From NCBI GenBank assembly GCA_020636105.1, contig JACJYL010000002.1, positions 1,950,001 to 2,014,000 of the forward strand: a stretch of DNA of 64,000 bases, written 5' to 3'. The notes under the pieces were generated by a model. That model worked only from the letters and a program-made list of their open reading frames with translations. It searched no databases and was not told the origin of the DNA. Numbering within the stretch: position 1 is the stretch's first letter; each line of letters begins with the position of its first letter. Source of the DNA: Lewinellaceae bacterium (GTDB lineage Bacteria; Bacteroidota; Bacteroidia; Chitinophagales; Saprospiraceae). The translations under genes were made by a program, and so were the position numbers. This document shows, piece after piece, positions 45,339 through 55,437 of this stretch.

Positions 45339-48068
45339 ATGCCTGAAACGAAAGAACAAAAAACGGACAAACAACCGTCCAAAGTAGCAATAGCCAAAGC
45401 AAAAGTCAAAGAGAAATTTACCAAGCAAAAAGGCAAGGGAACCGCCCGGGGGCTCAAGTTTTTATCGAAAGAAATTAATCAAGACATAGTTAAAAACCAC
45501 AAAATTCACCACTTCGTCATTCCTTCTAGATTCAGGTTCTACACACACCAGGAATTGTTCAACCGCCTTTTCGTTTTAAGTCCTGATTACAAAGGTCAAT
45601 ATGGCTTCAGTTTTGCAGAGACTGGAGTGGGCATTGGCGTTGGAGTTTCCGTTGATATCGCTAAATTATTGGCATCTCCATTATTCCCCGTTGAATTAAG
45701 CGCCGATTTAGAAATTAAATATGACAACCTGACGGAAATAGTTGTATTGCTTTCCAGAATGATAGAGACTAAAAGAGGTATTCTGATCACTCCTGGGTCC
45801 AGAACCATTAAAACACCTAACCCTTTCTGTCTACAAACATTTTACGGAAGAAAACACAGGCTTAAAGTTAAATTCGGTGTTACGGCAGGAATCAGCCTCA
45901 AACCCCCATTAAGCCTTGGAAAGGCAGATTTACGATTCAGTCTGGCACAAGCAGGACTTTCCGGATCTTCCGGTTTTACCCGTTATTATTACATAGATAA
46001 AACTCCCGGGTGGTATATTAATGACCAGGACCCATCCCTTGAAATGGATCTTGAGAACCTCATGTTGTCTGGGCTAAAAGTGGAACTAAAGAAACAGATC
46101 GTAGATTGGCTCCGGGACCACATCCAGAAGCTAATTCACCTAAAAAGAAGAAGAAGACAAGTCAAAAATGAATTAACTACCGATGAAAATCAAAAATTAA
46201 AGGAACTAGAGGAAAAACTTGATGCCCTTCCCAAACGGACTAAGTTTGACAGGCTGAAAAAAGCCGCTTCCAGAGTAGCTGAAGGAAAAATCCCTGGTAA
46301 AAAAGCCGGAACAGATGAAATCCTGAAAAAAATGGAAGAAATAAAGGAAAAACTTAATGAGCTCCCCGTAAACTTTTTCAGTCAAAATGACCTGGTCAGA
46401 ATAAACAACCAGATATTCAATTATGGTCAAAAACTGAAACAAGCTAAGGATAATTTCGATGATGTTGTTAAAACTAACGAACTTCCTCCAAAGCATGGTT
46501 CTAATCATTTACCTGCCGATTACCCTTTCTTCCAGAACCTTTGCTTTGTGAAAATGAATATGATAGGGCCTCATTCCGGAAAGCTGAATCTCAGTCTTCT
46601 GAAATTCAAACTGGCAAAAGCAAAGGACGCCATGGAAGAAGAGGACCAGCCCACCTGGACTTCCGATCCCGGGCAAAAAGTCCTGAACACCCTCAAGGAA
46701 AAAACAGTGGACGAAGTAACTGGAAAATTAAATGTAGTCGAAAAGGTCAAAAAATTCAACATAGGCAGCAATTTGGGGGTTGATGCAACCCTTCATAAAA
46801 CTTCTGTCAGAACAAAATACCAGACCCTTGGAATCACCAAAAATGAAGCTTCTCCTGTTATTTTCACCCAATTGACTCATATCGATTATTTGCTGACTGA
46901 ATTAAAACTTGGAAAAAACTTCCCTTTAAATGCAGAAGAAGCCCCACCAAAAGAATTTCTAATCGATGAAACGAAAAAAGAAGAAGAAAAAGATGGACCA
47001 ACACTTTGGGAGTCATTTACCAATAGTTTTATAGATGATAACGTTGTCGAAAAAATTAATGAAAAAGTAAAAGCAAAAATTAAAGCAAAGTATGATAAGG
47101 AAATTGGGGATAAAATTGATAAAACAAACGTTGGAAAAACACGAAAAAAAATAGTAGATGCAAAATTCGAAAGTGAACACCAGAGAATTACCCGCAATGG
47201 TAAAATCTATTCGACAGGTCAGCTTTCTGAGTTGGGGTTTGGAATTTCCATCATTATCAAAAAGATGGAATACTCGTCCGTTTCAGCATATTGGGTATAT
47301 CCTAAGAATGGGCAGGGAGACAAGGTGAAACTTGAAAGGGGAAGTGGTATTTCCTTTGGTATTTCAATTGAAAAAGCAGACCTGATGAAAATTGCCAGGC
47401 AGTCTTTGGGTATTACTAAAAAAACAGAAAAAACCAATCAAAATGCATTCATCGGGGACTTTTTTAGAATCGCTGAGCTGCTGAAAGTCCCTAATCGAAC
47501 CCTAAAGTCATTCCTTCACAAATTCCATGAACTGTATGGTTCAAAAGGGCCTATGGGTTCAGAATGGAAAGATGACAAAAAAATCGGAGGTACCTTATTA
47601 CTTGAATCTGCACATTTTCTGGATACAGCCATTTCTGTCGAGAAAGAAAATGGCGAAGAAAAAGACGAGGAAAAAGACTTTTTTGTTGATTTAGAAAGGA
47701 CAGAAGAGTCAAAAGCCGCATTTTCTGTCAAAGATCTTTTCAAAAATAAAGTTTTTAAAAACTTCCTTGAAGGCAATCCTCCTGAGGAAGATGGACCAAA
47801 GATCCTGCCAGAGAGCATTAGGGTCAGACACAGAATTGCTGACAGTGTCAATGATAACCAAACCTTTAGTCTTGGTTTAGACGTAGGAGTAGGTGTTAAT
47901 GTTAATTTCAGCAGATACAAGAGTTCAGGAAATGAAGCTATCAAAGACCTGCTTATTTACACCGTAAATAATAAATCATTCCACTTTAATGAATTCCCGT
48001 TAACGGACCTTGACGAAGCTGTTCCTCCCACTATTCTTTTGCCTCACGTATTTCCGGAAACTGAATAA
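45339..48068 (+). CDS. Giant operon gene 1: large hypothetical protein with Gly-rich strands and coiled coils
   Basis: 909 residues; no signal peptide, the N-terminus being very basic and hydrophilic (MPETKEQKTDKQPSKVAIAK). Three amphipathic Gly-rich beta segments are seen, GVGIGVGVSVDIAKLL (about 95), GSGISFGISIEKADLMKIA (about 675) and LGLDVGVGVNVNFSRYK (about 865), which look like repeats of one unit. Between them are charged coiled coils (about 245-380 and 560-625, with runs such as EKINEKVKAKIKAKYDKEIG). I do not recognise a family. It heads an operon of five genes and is 15 bp from the next. By eye it is more A-rich than the genes before 44 kb, which might mean transfer. Confidence 0.75.
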   Translation: MPETKEQKTDKQPSKVAIAKAKVKEKFTKQKGKGTARGLKFLSKEINQDIVKNHKIHHFVIPSRFRFYTHQELFNRLFVLSPDYKGQYGFSFAETGVGIGVGVSVDIAKLLASPLFPVELSADLEIKYDNLTEIVVLLSRMIETKRGILITPGSRTIKTPNPFCLQTFYGRKHRLKVKFGVTAGISLKPPLSLGKADLRFSLAQAGLSGSSGFTRYYYIDKTPGWYINDQDPSLEMDLENLMLSGLKVELKKQIVDWLRDHIQKLIHLKRRRRQVKNELTTDENQKLKELEEKLDALPKRTKFDRLKKAASRVAEGKIPGKKAGTDEILKKMEEIKEKLNELPVNFFSQNDLVRINNQIFNYGQKLKQAKDNFDDVVKTNELPPKHGSNHLPADYPFFQNLCFVKMNMIGPHSGKLNLSLLKFKLAKAKDAMEEEDQPTWTSDPGQKVLNTLKEKTVDEVTGKLNVVEKVKKFNIGSNLGVDATLHKTSVRTKYQTLGITKNEASPVIFTQLTHIDYLLTELKLGKNFPLNAEEAPPKEFLIDETKKEEEKDGPTLWESFTNSFIDDNVVEKINEKVKAKIKAKYDKEIGDKIDKTNVGKTRKKIVDAKFESEHQRITRNGKIYSTGQLSELGFGISIIIKKMEYSSVSAYWVYPKNGQGDKVKLERGSGISFGISIEKADLMKIARQSLGITKKTEKTNQNAFIGDFFRIAELLKVPNRTLKSFLHKFHELYGSKGPMGSEWKDDKKIGGTLLLESAHFLDTAISVEKENGEEKDEEKDFFVDLERTEESKAAFSVKDLFKNKVFKNFLEGNPPEEDGPKILPESIRVRHRIADSVNDNQTFSLGLDVGVGVNVNFSRYKSSGNEAIKDLLIYTVNNKSFHFNEFPLTDLDEAVPPTILLPHVFPETE

Positions 48069-48083
48069 CCCAAAACGATCACC

Positions 48084-51000
48084 ATGCCAATATCTGATTA
48101 TTTTCAAGCAGAAAACTTAGAAATCATTTCTTCAGAGGAGGGAATAGCAATAAAGGGTCCAATTGATTTTAAAGACATCAATAAGTTTTATGAAGCTTTA
48201 AAGGGACTTGTCAATGACTATCTTGTAACAATTGATGATGACCTGGCCGAGATATTCAAGTCTTTGTTCCCCGATATCGAATTACCGGAACTGCCTTTGA
48301 TCATTACTGAATTTAGTTTGATCAAGGCAACAGAAGAAACCCCGTCTCAGCTTTACTTCTCTCTTATTTTCCAGGATTGGGAATGGGTGATTTTCCCCAA
48401 AGACAAAGACAATGAAAATGAGGAAGACTATTTCACCATAAAAGAAATTAGTATTGATGTTGCCATTCTTGGAACCGAACCTTCTGCTATACTTCAGGGG
48501 ATTGTAGATTTTGAAGGAATTGAGCTGCTCGCCACAGTGGAATTGCCAAGTCTATATATGGAGCTGGCCTTACAAGATCCGAAAACAGATACTGGGCCCT
48601 CTCCTATTCAATTACTAAAAAGATTCGATTTTGACCCCGAAAAAGAATTAGCCGGAAAAACTGAAAATGGATTAAATAAACAATTAAAATTATCACAATT
48701 ATTAGTCCGAGCAATGCCCCGGGATCGGATATTTACCCTGAACCTTAGCATTGATAATATTGATTTGGATATCCTTCATTTGAATCTTGCCACAAATATT
48801 TCCTATAATCCAGGTAAAATTTATTTTGAGTTTTTTGCCAATCTCGACTTCGATGGCATCAAAAACACTCCCTCCTTTTCCATTCCCATAAAAGCAGTTT
48901 TTGACCATAAAGAAGCAGGGAATGAAATGAAGTTCGAGGGCGGCATCTCCCTGCGTAATTTCACCCTGCTCGAAGTGATCGAAATCATCGGTAACAAACT
49001 GGGAGCACCCTTTGAATTCCCTACATTTTCAGAACAAAAACAGGATGCTTTAAGGCTCAACTATATGGCCGTGGCTTTTGAAACGCCCAGCTATAATTTC
49101 GAGTTCGAGATGGAACTCGTCAACCTGATCAGGGTGACCCACGCTGACAAACCAATTTTTTCGCTGGAGAAACTGCTGCTGCATCTCGATTACTCCAATG
49201 ACGAAAATGGTAAAAAAGAGCTGCTCGGTCTGATCGCTTGTGAAATGAATATCGTTGATGGACTTCAGTTGATCGCAACAGCTGAAAAAGATCCTGAAGG
49301 CTGGGAGTTTACCGCAGAAATTGACAAAGACTGGGATGTGATCACCTGGGCAGCAGGTATTTTCGGACTCACTCCTCCACCGGGACTCGCAGACTTTAAA
49401 ATAAAAAAAGGAGCAAAGGTTACCTACCATACCGGCACCAAAGCCTTTTATGTGGCAGGCGAGTCTGAAGGAGCTATTACCATTCCGCTCGGAAGTGCTT
49501 CCAATCCATTATCCATTTCAGATCTTAGTTTTTCTTTTGGCAGGAATGAAGATAAAGAAACTGAATTTGAATTTTCAGGAAAAACCACTCTCGATAAAAA
49601 TGGGACCGGTAAACCTCTGGAAATAGAAGTTAACATAAAATACGAAGATGGTGACTGGAGTTTTGAAGGAATGACAGGAAGGAAAGGAAGTAAAACCCTT
49701 GGCAATAAAATACAGCTTGGTAAAATGCTGGAATCGGCCTTTGACAGCACAAGTATTAGCTTACCAACACCAATACGGGAATTCTCTGCTTCTGAAATCG
49801 GAATAAGTTACCATACCAAAGATAAAAAATTCAACCTCTCAGCTTTAGTGGAAACGGAAGGGTTTCCGATGGAAGGTGTTGATGCCTCTTTGAGGCTGAA
49901 TTTCAACTACCAGGGAGGGGGAACATCAGCACTTGGGGTATCCGGGAAAATGGATCTCAAAAATAAATCCGGAGAAGTTTACCAGTTTGCCCTCGCCTTT
50001 GGAAAATCAGCCGACAACAGTACTTTTCTCGCCAGCTACCAGGGGCATCTTACCTTCAAAAAGGTGATCAGCATTCTATCCAATGATATTGCTAAAGGAA
50101 TGCCCATCTGGCTGAACCCCGAAATGAACGGGGCTCACTTTATCGTTACCATTCCTTCCAAAGCGGAAAAAGGTAAAAAGAACCGGGTGATCTTTCTGTT
50201 GAAAGGAAACCTGGAATTCAACCCCAGTAACCTCGAACTTGTAGGGAAGTTCTTGCCGGATGAAAAAGTGAAGGTCGACCTTACCATGAACATTGTTACC
50301 CAGGCTCTGAAAGAAGAAAAGGAAATCGGCACCATACAAATGATGGTAAGAGACCTCGACCTGGATGATGTTATCAAAATTCCAGATGAAGGACAAGAAG
50401 CCGGATTCAGCATAACTGCCAATATTGGCGAAAGTTCCATATTGCCTAAATTTGATGGGTTAAACTTTTCGACAATAACTACGGGCGGAAAATCCGAGGA
50501 ACAAGGCAATAAACCATCTAGCAAAACCGAATGGAAGGAACCCAAACAAAAACAATTCGGCCCGGTCTTCATCAAAAAATTCGGCGTCACGCTGGAAGAA
50601 GGGAAATTCAAAGTCCTTGTCGACGGGGGCATGACCCTGGGAGGTTTCACCTTCCGTCTGTTGGATCTGGCAGTCAGAATTCCTTTGTCCATGCCATTCG
50701 ATCCGTCGGGTATTGATTTTGGCCTGGCAGGATTGGAGTTACGCTATAAAACGGCCACTGCCTCGATTTCAGGGGCCTTCCTTTCCGAAAAAGTATTGGT
50801 CGATTATAATGGCGAGAAAATCCTGGTCAACGGCTACTTCGGGGAGGCCATGTTAAGGTTTCAGGACAAATCTTTTACGGCAATGGGAAGTTATATCAAC
50901 CATCCCGTTGATCCGTCCTTTTTCCTCTATGCTGTGGTGACCATGCCTATTGGTGGCCCATCCTATTTTTACGTCAACGGATTTGCATTGGGTCTGGGCA

Positions 51001-52655
51001 TCAACAGCCGCCTGATGATCCCTGAAGTGGATAAGGTTCGTGATTTTGTGCTGGTCAAATCGGCCTTTAATGAATCGCAGTTTTCCGATGCGTTGCCCGA
51101 GAGTAACCTAAAGCTCATGCAAAGGGATATTGTGCCTGAAGCAGGCTCTTACTGGATTGCGATTGGCCTTAAAGTCATGCACGTCAAGATACTGCAGTCC
51201 TTTTTCCTGGCGACCGTCGAATTTGGCAATAGAGTTGAGATCAACCTATTAGGACTTACCAAATTGATTCTTCCTCCCCCCGGCGATAGTATTGTCAAAG
51301 CAGAATTACAAATAAAAGCCAGGTTTGTCCCCGACGAAGGTACGCTAACCATTGAAGGCAGATTAAGCGAAGATTCTTTCATCTTAAGCCCCGATGCTCA
51401 TCTCACGGGTGGTTTTGCCTTCTTTGCATGGTTCAAAGGGAAAAAAGCTGGTGACTTTGTCCTTTCCATGGGAGGGTATCATCCTAAATTTAAGAAACCA
51501 CCTCATTACCCTACCGTTCCAAGGTTGGGTGTCAATTGGCAAGTCACTAAAAACATTTTAATTAAGGGAGGAGAATATTATGCCTTAACACCCAATTCTT
51601 TCATGGCAGGAGGCCGTCTGGAAGCCAGTGCAGAAGTAGGTCCGGTAGAAGCCTTTTTTATTGCCGAAGCACACTTCCTGGTGAATTTCAGCCCTTTCCA
51701 ATACGAAGGTTTTGTCAATGTAAGCCTTGGGGCAACCTTTTATTTCTTAGGCAAACATACCGTCAGAGTAAGTGCAGGGGTAGAATTGTGGGGACCACCA
51801 TTCGCTGGGAAAGCTGTAGTGGACCTTGGGTTAATCGATGTGGAGATCGAATTTGGACCAGCGAAAAAACCGGCTCTGCCAATTTCCTGGCAATCCTTTT
51901 CCACTCAATTCCTGCCGCCAAAAGAAAAAACACTGATGATAGAAACCAGCAATGGTTTGGTGAAAGAACTGGATAGATCAGCTAACCCTGAGAACCTGGA
52001 CTGGATCGTCAACCCGGCAACTTTAATTTTATCCTTTGAAACTGGGATTCCTACCCAATCCATTGAAATAATAGGTGCCGCAAAAACAGAAGATGAAGTT
52101 GGAATAATACCTGCTGGCAAGGATAATAAACCCTGGAAAATCGGCATTGCGCCAATGAATTTGACCAGCGACTATTATAGTTCCAAAATGACCATTGAGG
52201 TTTTTAAAGGAACGGACTCGGTATCCGAAAAATTTCATTTTCATGAGCAACCTACCTATCGAAGGGAACCAAAGGCGTTATGGGGGAAATTCCAAGATAA
52301 AGAACTAGATGGTTCACAATCCCGAATGGAAGAATCGCTTGCAGGAATCAGCATTATTCCAATTGTTCATAAACCAGAAAAAACGCTTGAAATTTCAGTT
52401 AAAAGCCTCTTGTGGGGAGCTCCTGAAAATCGAGAAGTAAAAATGGTTTTGGGGGAAATCCAGCCAGGGAAAAAATTCGATACCGAAAGAATAATCGATA
52501 CCGTCACCACCCCCGAAAAGAGTCATTTAAATGCATTTAAAAATTTAGGCATAGGTTTCGAGGATCCGGATGATTTTACACTGGATGAATCTGAACTTAA
52601 AATGATGGAATCCCAATTGACTTATAAAACTACCGGATCAATTTTAATACCTTAA
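48084..52655 (+). CDS. Giant operon gene 2: 1523-residue protein with DUF6603-type domain
   Basis: No signal peptide and no membrane helix. Residues 1-820 are a series of beta-rich units of about 120-170 residues, each with a piece such as VTYHTGTKAFYVAGESEGAI or ISYHTKDKKFNLSALVETEG, so the region is probably an internal repeat. From about 826 to 1275 it matches my memory of DUF6603: GGFAFFAWFKGKKAGDFVLS, MGGYHPKFKKPPHYPTVPRL, then FMAGGRLEASAEVG and GPPFAGKAVVDLGLIDVEIE. The last 250 residues are a separate region. DUF6603 has no known function; the strands of alternating pattern suggest a very large beta structure. The next gene starts 3 bp after its stop. Confidence 0.8.
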   Translation: MPISDYFQAENLEIISSEEGIAIKGPIDFKDINKFYEALKGLVNDYLVTIDDDLAEIFKSLFPDIELPELPLIITEFSLIKATEETPSQLYFSLIFQDWEWVIFPKDKDNENEEDYFTIKEISIDVAILGTEPSAILQGIVDFEGIELLATVELPSLYMELALQDPKTDTGPSPIQLLKRFDFDPEKELAGKTENGLNKQLKLSQLLVRAMPRDRIFTLNLSIDNIDLDILHLNLATNISYNPGKIYFEFFANLDFDGIKNTPSFSIPIKAVFDHKEAGNEMKFEGGISLRNFTLLEVIEIIGNKLGAPFEFPTFSEQKQDALRLNYMAVAFETPSYNFEFEMELVNLIRVTHADKPIFSLEKLLLHLDYSNDENGKKELLGLIACEMNIVDGLQLIATAEKDPEGWEFTAEIDKDWDVITWAAGIFGLTPPPGLADFKIKKGAKVTYHTGTKAFYVAGESEGAITIPLGSASNPLSISDLSFSFGRNEDKETEFEFSGKTTLDKNGTGKPLEIEVNIKYEDGDWSFEGMTGRKGSKTLGNKIQLGKMLESAFDSTSISLPTPIREFSASEIGISYHTKDKKFNLSALVETEGFPMEGVDASLRLNFNYQGGGTSALGVSGKMDLKNKSGEVYQFALAFGKSADNSTFLASYQGHLTFKKVISILSNDIAKGMPIWLNPEMNGAHFIVTIPSKAEKGKKNRVIFLLKGNLEFNPSNLELVGKFLPDEKVKVDLTMNIVTQALKEEKEIGTIQMMVRDLDLDDVIKIPDEGQEAGFSITANIGESSILPKFDGLNFSTITTGGKSEEQGNKPSSKTEWKEPKQKQFGPVFIKKFGVTLEEGKFKVLVDGGMTLGGFTFRLLDLAVRIPLSMPFDPSGIDFGLAGLELRYKTATASISGAFLSEKVLVDYNGEKILVNGYFGEAMLRFQDKSFTAMGSYINHPVDPSFFLYAVVTMPIGGPSYFYVNGFALGLGINSRLMIPEVDKVRDFVLVKSAFNESQFSDALPESNLKLMQRDIVPEAGSYWIAIGLKVMHVKILQSFFLATVEFGNRVEINLLGLTKLILPPPGDSIVKAELQIKARFVPDEGTLTIEGRLSEDSFILSPDAHLTGGFAFFAWFKGKKAGDFVLSMGGYHPKFKKPPHYPTVPRLGVNWQVTKNILIKGGEYYALTPNSFMAGGRLEASAEVGPVEAFFIAEAHFLVNFSPFQYEGFVNVSLGATFYFLGKHTVRVSAGVELWGPPFAGKAVVDLGLIDVEIEFGPAKKPALPISWQSFSTQFLPPKEKTLMIETSNGLVKELDRSANPENLDWIVNPATLILSFETGIPTQSIEIIGAAKTEDEVGIIPAGKDNKPWKIGIAPMNLTSDYYSSKMTIEVFKGTDSVSEKFHFHEQPTYRREPKALWGKFQDKELDGSQSRMEESLAGISIIPIVHKPEKTLEISVKSLLWGAPENREVKMVLGEIQPGKKFDTERIIDTVTTPEKSHLNAFKNLGIGFEDPDDFTLDESELKMMESQLTYKTTGSILIP

Positions 52656-52658
52656 ATC

Positions 52659-55364
52659 ATGGCAGATAAAAAAATAGAAAGCGAATTAACATCAGGAAAT
52701 ATTCGGTTTGTCCAAAACTATCGACCAGCATTGGAAGCCGGATCTTACAGGATAGAAACAAAACAAACGGTAGAAAGTACATACCCTGAGGGGTCTCTCC
52801 TGAAAGGCCACCCCTATTTCCCTGAAATTCCTAAGGGAACTGAATTCTATGCTGAAAAGCAATTCTACGTCCGAGGAGAACGGTTTAACTTCAAACCTAT
52901 TAACATCGATTCCGTATTTCCTCCCGATATGAGCCTGGGGGATTTTGAAGATACTTTACCACACCTTGTTTTCAATAATCTGACCTTACCCTGGGAAAGG
53001 AACTTGATTATGTCCGGAGATGAAAATACTAATCTAAAGACTGAGGACCTCCAATCAAAAAATGGGGATTACCCTCCTTGGATGGCCCTTTTTCTGTTTG
53101 ATGAAGATGACCCAGCCCCTGTTCCCCGTAAAATACCTGTTCGGGAACTTCTCGAATTAAAAAATGAACCACCTCAAGGTATTTGGTTTCCACCTGCTTT
53201 TGAGCTGGAATACGGAGAGAATCCTAATGAAGAATGCACCATCATTGATGTACCCAAGGCCCTTTTTATGGAAATTTGTCCCAGTATCGAAGATTTAAAA
53301 TTATTGGCACATGGAAGAATCGTAAAGGTAGATAATAAAGCCAAAGATAAAAGTCGTGAACTATCAGGAGAGTACTCAGTGATCATTGGGAACCGATTAC
53401 CTAATAAAGGAAAAGAAAGTATGGTACACCTGGTGTCTCTTGAGGGGTTTGTTGATGCCATAAATGACCCTGAAAAAAAATTAAAGGATTTTCATCATGT
53501 TAGAATGGTCAGTTTTAGAAAATGGCGTTTTTCATGTAATGATCGCCCTGAATCGTTCTCACAGCTGCTATTAAACCTCAATAAGCAGAAAAAAGAACTA
53601 ATTAAACCTGCTCAAGAAAACGAAAAAAAACCAAAAAACCCTTTGGACCTCCCTTTGCTTAAATTAAACTCTGCAAAAGCCCCTGAAACCAAAGTCGAAA
53701 AACAAGTTCAGGAATGGTTGGATGCCGGTTATGTGCCCATGAATCACCAACTCAGGCAAGGGCATAATACAGTTTCCCTGTACAGAGGGCCCCTGGTTCC
53801 TTTAAAGGTTCCCGCTTATTTAGGTATTTCCTATACCAACCAGGATGAATTGTATTATCGAGATCCTGTCACCAATTTCCTGGACCTATCCTATGCTTCT
53901 GCCTGGCAACTCGGACAATTATTAGGATTGAAGAATCAGGAATTCGCCCAAAATTTATATAAATGGAAACGAAGTACAAAGCTTGCTGAAATCAGGAAAT
54001 GGGAACAAAAATTACTCGAAGCAGAACTAAACGTCATCCCTAACGAAACTGGAATGCTATTACCGCTGGAGGATTCAAAGAAGAAAATTAAAGACACTCC
54101 ATTGAAATCAAACATCGAGACTATTCGTGATAACAAAAAGAATCCCAGCCCATTCAAAAGAAACCAACCAAAAGAACCGGAAAGTCCTGCTACCCTTGAA
54201 AATTTACCGGATGAAGTAAATAGCTTCCTCGAAGAATTGGACGCATTACATCATGTGCCTTTCCATTATCTGGTTCCGGAACCAGAAATGCTGCCTTCCG
54301 AATCCCTGAAATTCTTTTACCTGGACCGTAATTGGACCAGAGCTTTAAGGGCAGGAGCCCTGAGTATTGGTGATTTCGTTAGGAAAAGGGAGGATGAATC
54401 CCGAGAGTATATATTAAAAATATTGGTCATTTGCCCGGAAGATAAAGCCAGCGACTATATCGAAATGGGCGCAGATTATGCCGGCCTGGATCAATACCTT
54501 AACAAGATCAAAAAGGATGGCTGGCGTGATTTTGATTTGATCCTTTTTGATAGAAGCCTAGAGTCGAAAACGGCAGATTTTCAGGAAATCCTCGACTTAT
54601 TGACTATACAAATGCCTTTGGACCAATATTGGGTTCCTGGTAATCATCCAAATAATCTCATCTCAAATATCCGGGAAAATTTTCAACTCGAAAAAACAGC
54701 TAAAATATTGCTGGCTCTCAGCCCTCGAATGAAACAAAAAGTGAAACCAGTACCTGATGACAATGATTCTGATGTTATACATGGTTTTCTTTTACGGAGT
54801 TCCGTTCTGGTCGGTTGGCCGGGGATGGAAATATTGATTAATGCACCCAAGTCTAATGAAAGTAATGAATCCCAACCGGCTCAGTTTGTTCGTATTGAAC
54901 GTATGGCACCGGATATTGCCCTCGTGATGTTCAAAGGGGATATTCAAACCGTAACATTCCGGGAACCGGGGGAAGGCTTGCATTTTGGTGTTGATCTAAA
55001 AAGTGGATCTCCAAAGAAAGCATTCCGGGAATTGACGGGAGAGGCAGGTTTTATTAAAGACACCGAAGACAATAATATTATTGAAAAACCACTTGACCCG
55101 AATGAACACAACGTAATCGGTATGGAGGATCTTAGAAAAAAAATTCTTGGTGACTCCGACCTCAAAAAAGCATATTCCTCGTTTACAACCGCTGAATTTG
55201 CTTTCGTTATGGTGGAAGGAGTAGACAATGTCATTTTTGATTTAAGTGAAAACAAAATAGGTACTGTAAAGCTGGAACCGGTTACCCAAAAACCACCGCC
55301 ACCGCCTGCAAGAAGAGGTAGCGGTAGAGGTGAACGGGGAGCAAGCAGTAGAAGGAGGGTATAA
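52659..55364 (+). CDS. Giant operon gene 3: 901-residue hypothetical protein
   Basis: No signal peptide. Conserved-looking blocks are HVRMVSFRKWRFSCND (about 280-295), the tetrad HQLRQGHNTVSLYRGPLVP (about 366-385) and, near the end, GFLLRSSVLVGWPGMEILI followed by RIERMAPDIALVMFKGD and EPGEGLHFGVD (about 771). The last block is familiar to me from uncharacterised proteins of other bacteria, without a name. The tail is Pro- and Arg-rich (PPPPPARRGSGRGERGASSR), possibly nucleic-acid or partner binding. A charged linker lies at about 445-510. Function unknown; it sits 3 bp after gene 2. Confidence 0.75.
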   Translation: MADKKIESELTSGNIRFVQNYRPALEAGSYRIETKQTVESTYPEGSLLKGHPYFPEIPKGTEFYAEKQFYVRGERFNFKPINIDSVFPPDMSLGDFEDTLPHLVFNNLTLPWERNLIMSGDENTNLKTEDLQSKNGDYPPWMALFLFDEDDPAPVPRKIPVRELLELKNEPPQGIWFPPAFELEYGENPNEECTIIDVPKALFMEICPSIEDLKLLAHGRIVKVDNKAKDKSRELSGEYSVIIGNRLPNKGKESMVHLVSLEGFVDAINDPEKKLKDFHHVRMVSFRKWRFSCNDRPESFSQLLLNLNKQKKELIKPAQENEKKPKNPLDLPLLKLNSAKAPETKVEKQVQEWLDAGYVPMNHQLRQGHNTVSLYRGPLVPLKVPAYLGISYTNQDELYYRDPVTNFLDLSYASAWQLGQLLGLKNQEFAQNLYKWKRSTKLAEIRKWEQKLLEAELNVIPNETGMLLPLEDSKKKIKDTPLKSNIETIRDNKKNPSPFKRNQPKEPESPATLENLPDEVNSFLEELDALHHVPFHYLVPEPEMLPSESLKFFYLDRNWTRALRAGALSIGDFVRKREDESREYILKILVICPEDKASDYIEMGADYAGLDQYLNKIKKDGWRDFDLILFDRSLESKTADFQEILDLLTIQMPLDQYWVPGNHPNNLISNIRENFQLEKTAKILLALSPRMKQKVKPVPDDNDSDVIHGFLLRSSVLVGWPGMEILINAPKSNESNESQPAQFVRIERMAPDIALVMFKGDIQTVTFREPGEGLHFGVDLKSGSPKKAFRELTGEAGFIKDTEDNNIIEKPLDPNEHNVIGMEDLRKKILGDSDLKKAYSSFTTAEFAFVMVEGVDNVIFDLSENKIGTVKLEPVTQKPPPPPARRGSGRGERGASSRRRV

Positions 55365-55437
55365 ATCCTATGATATTAAATCATTATCGAGGTTGCCTGA
55401 TTAGCTGCATTTCAACATTATCAATTAAGAAACAAAC

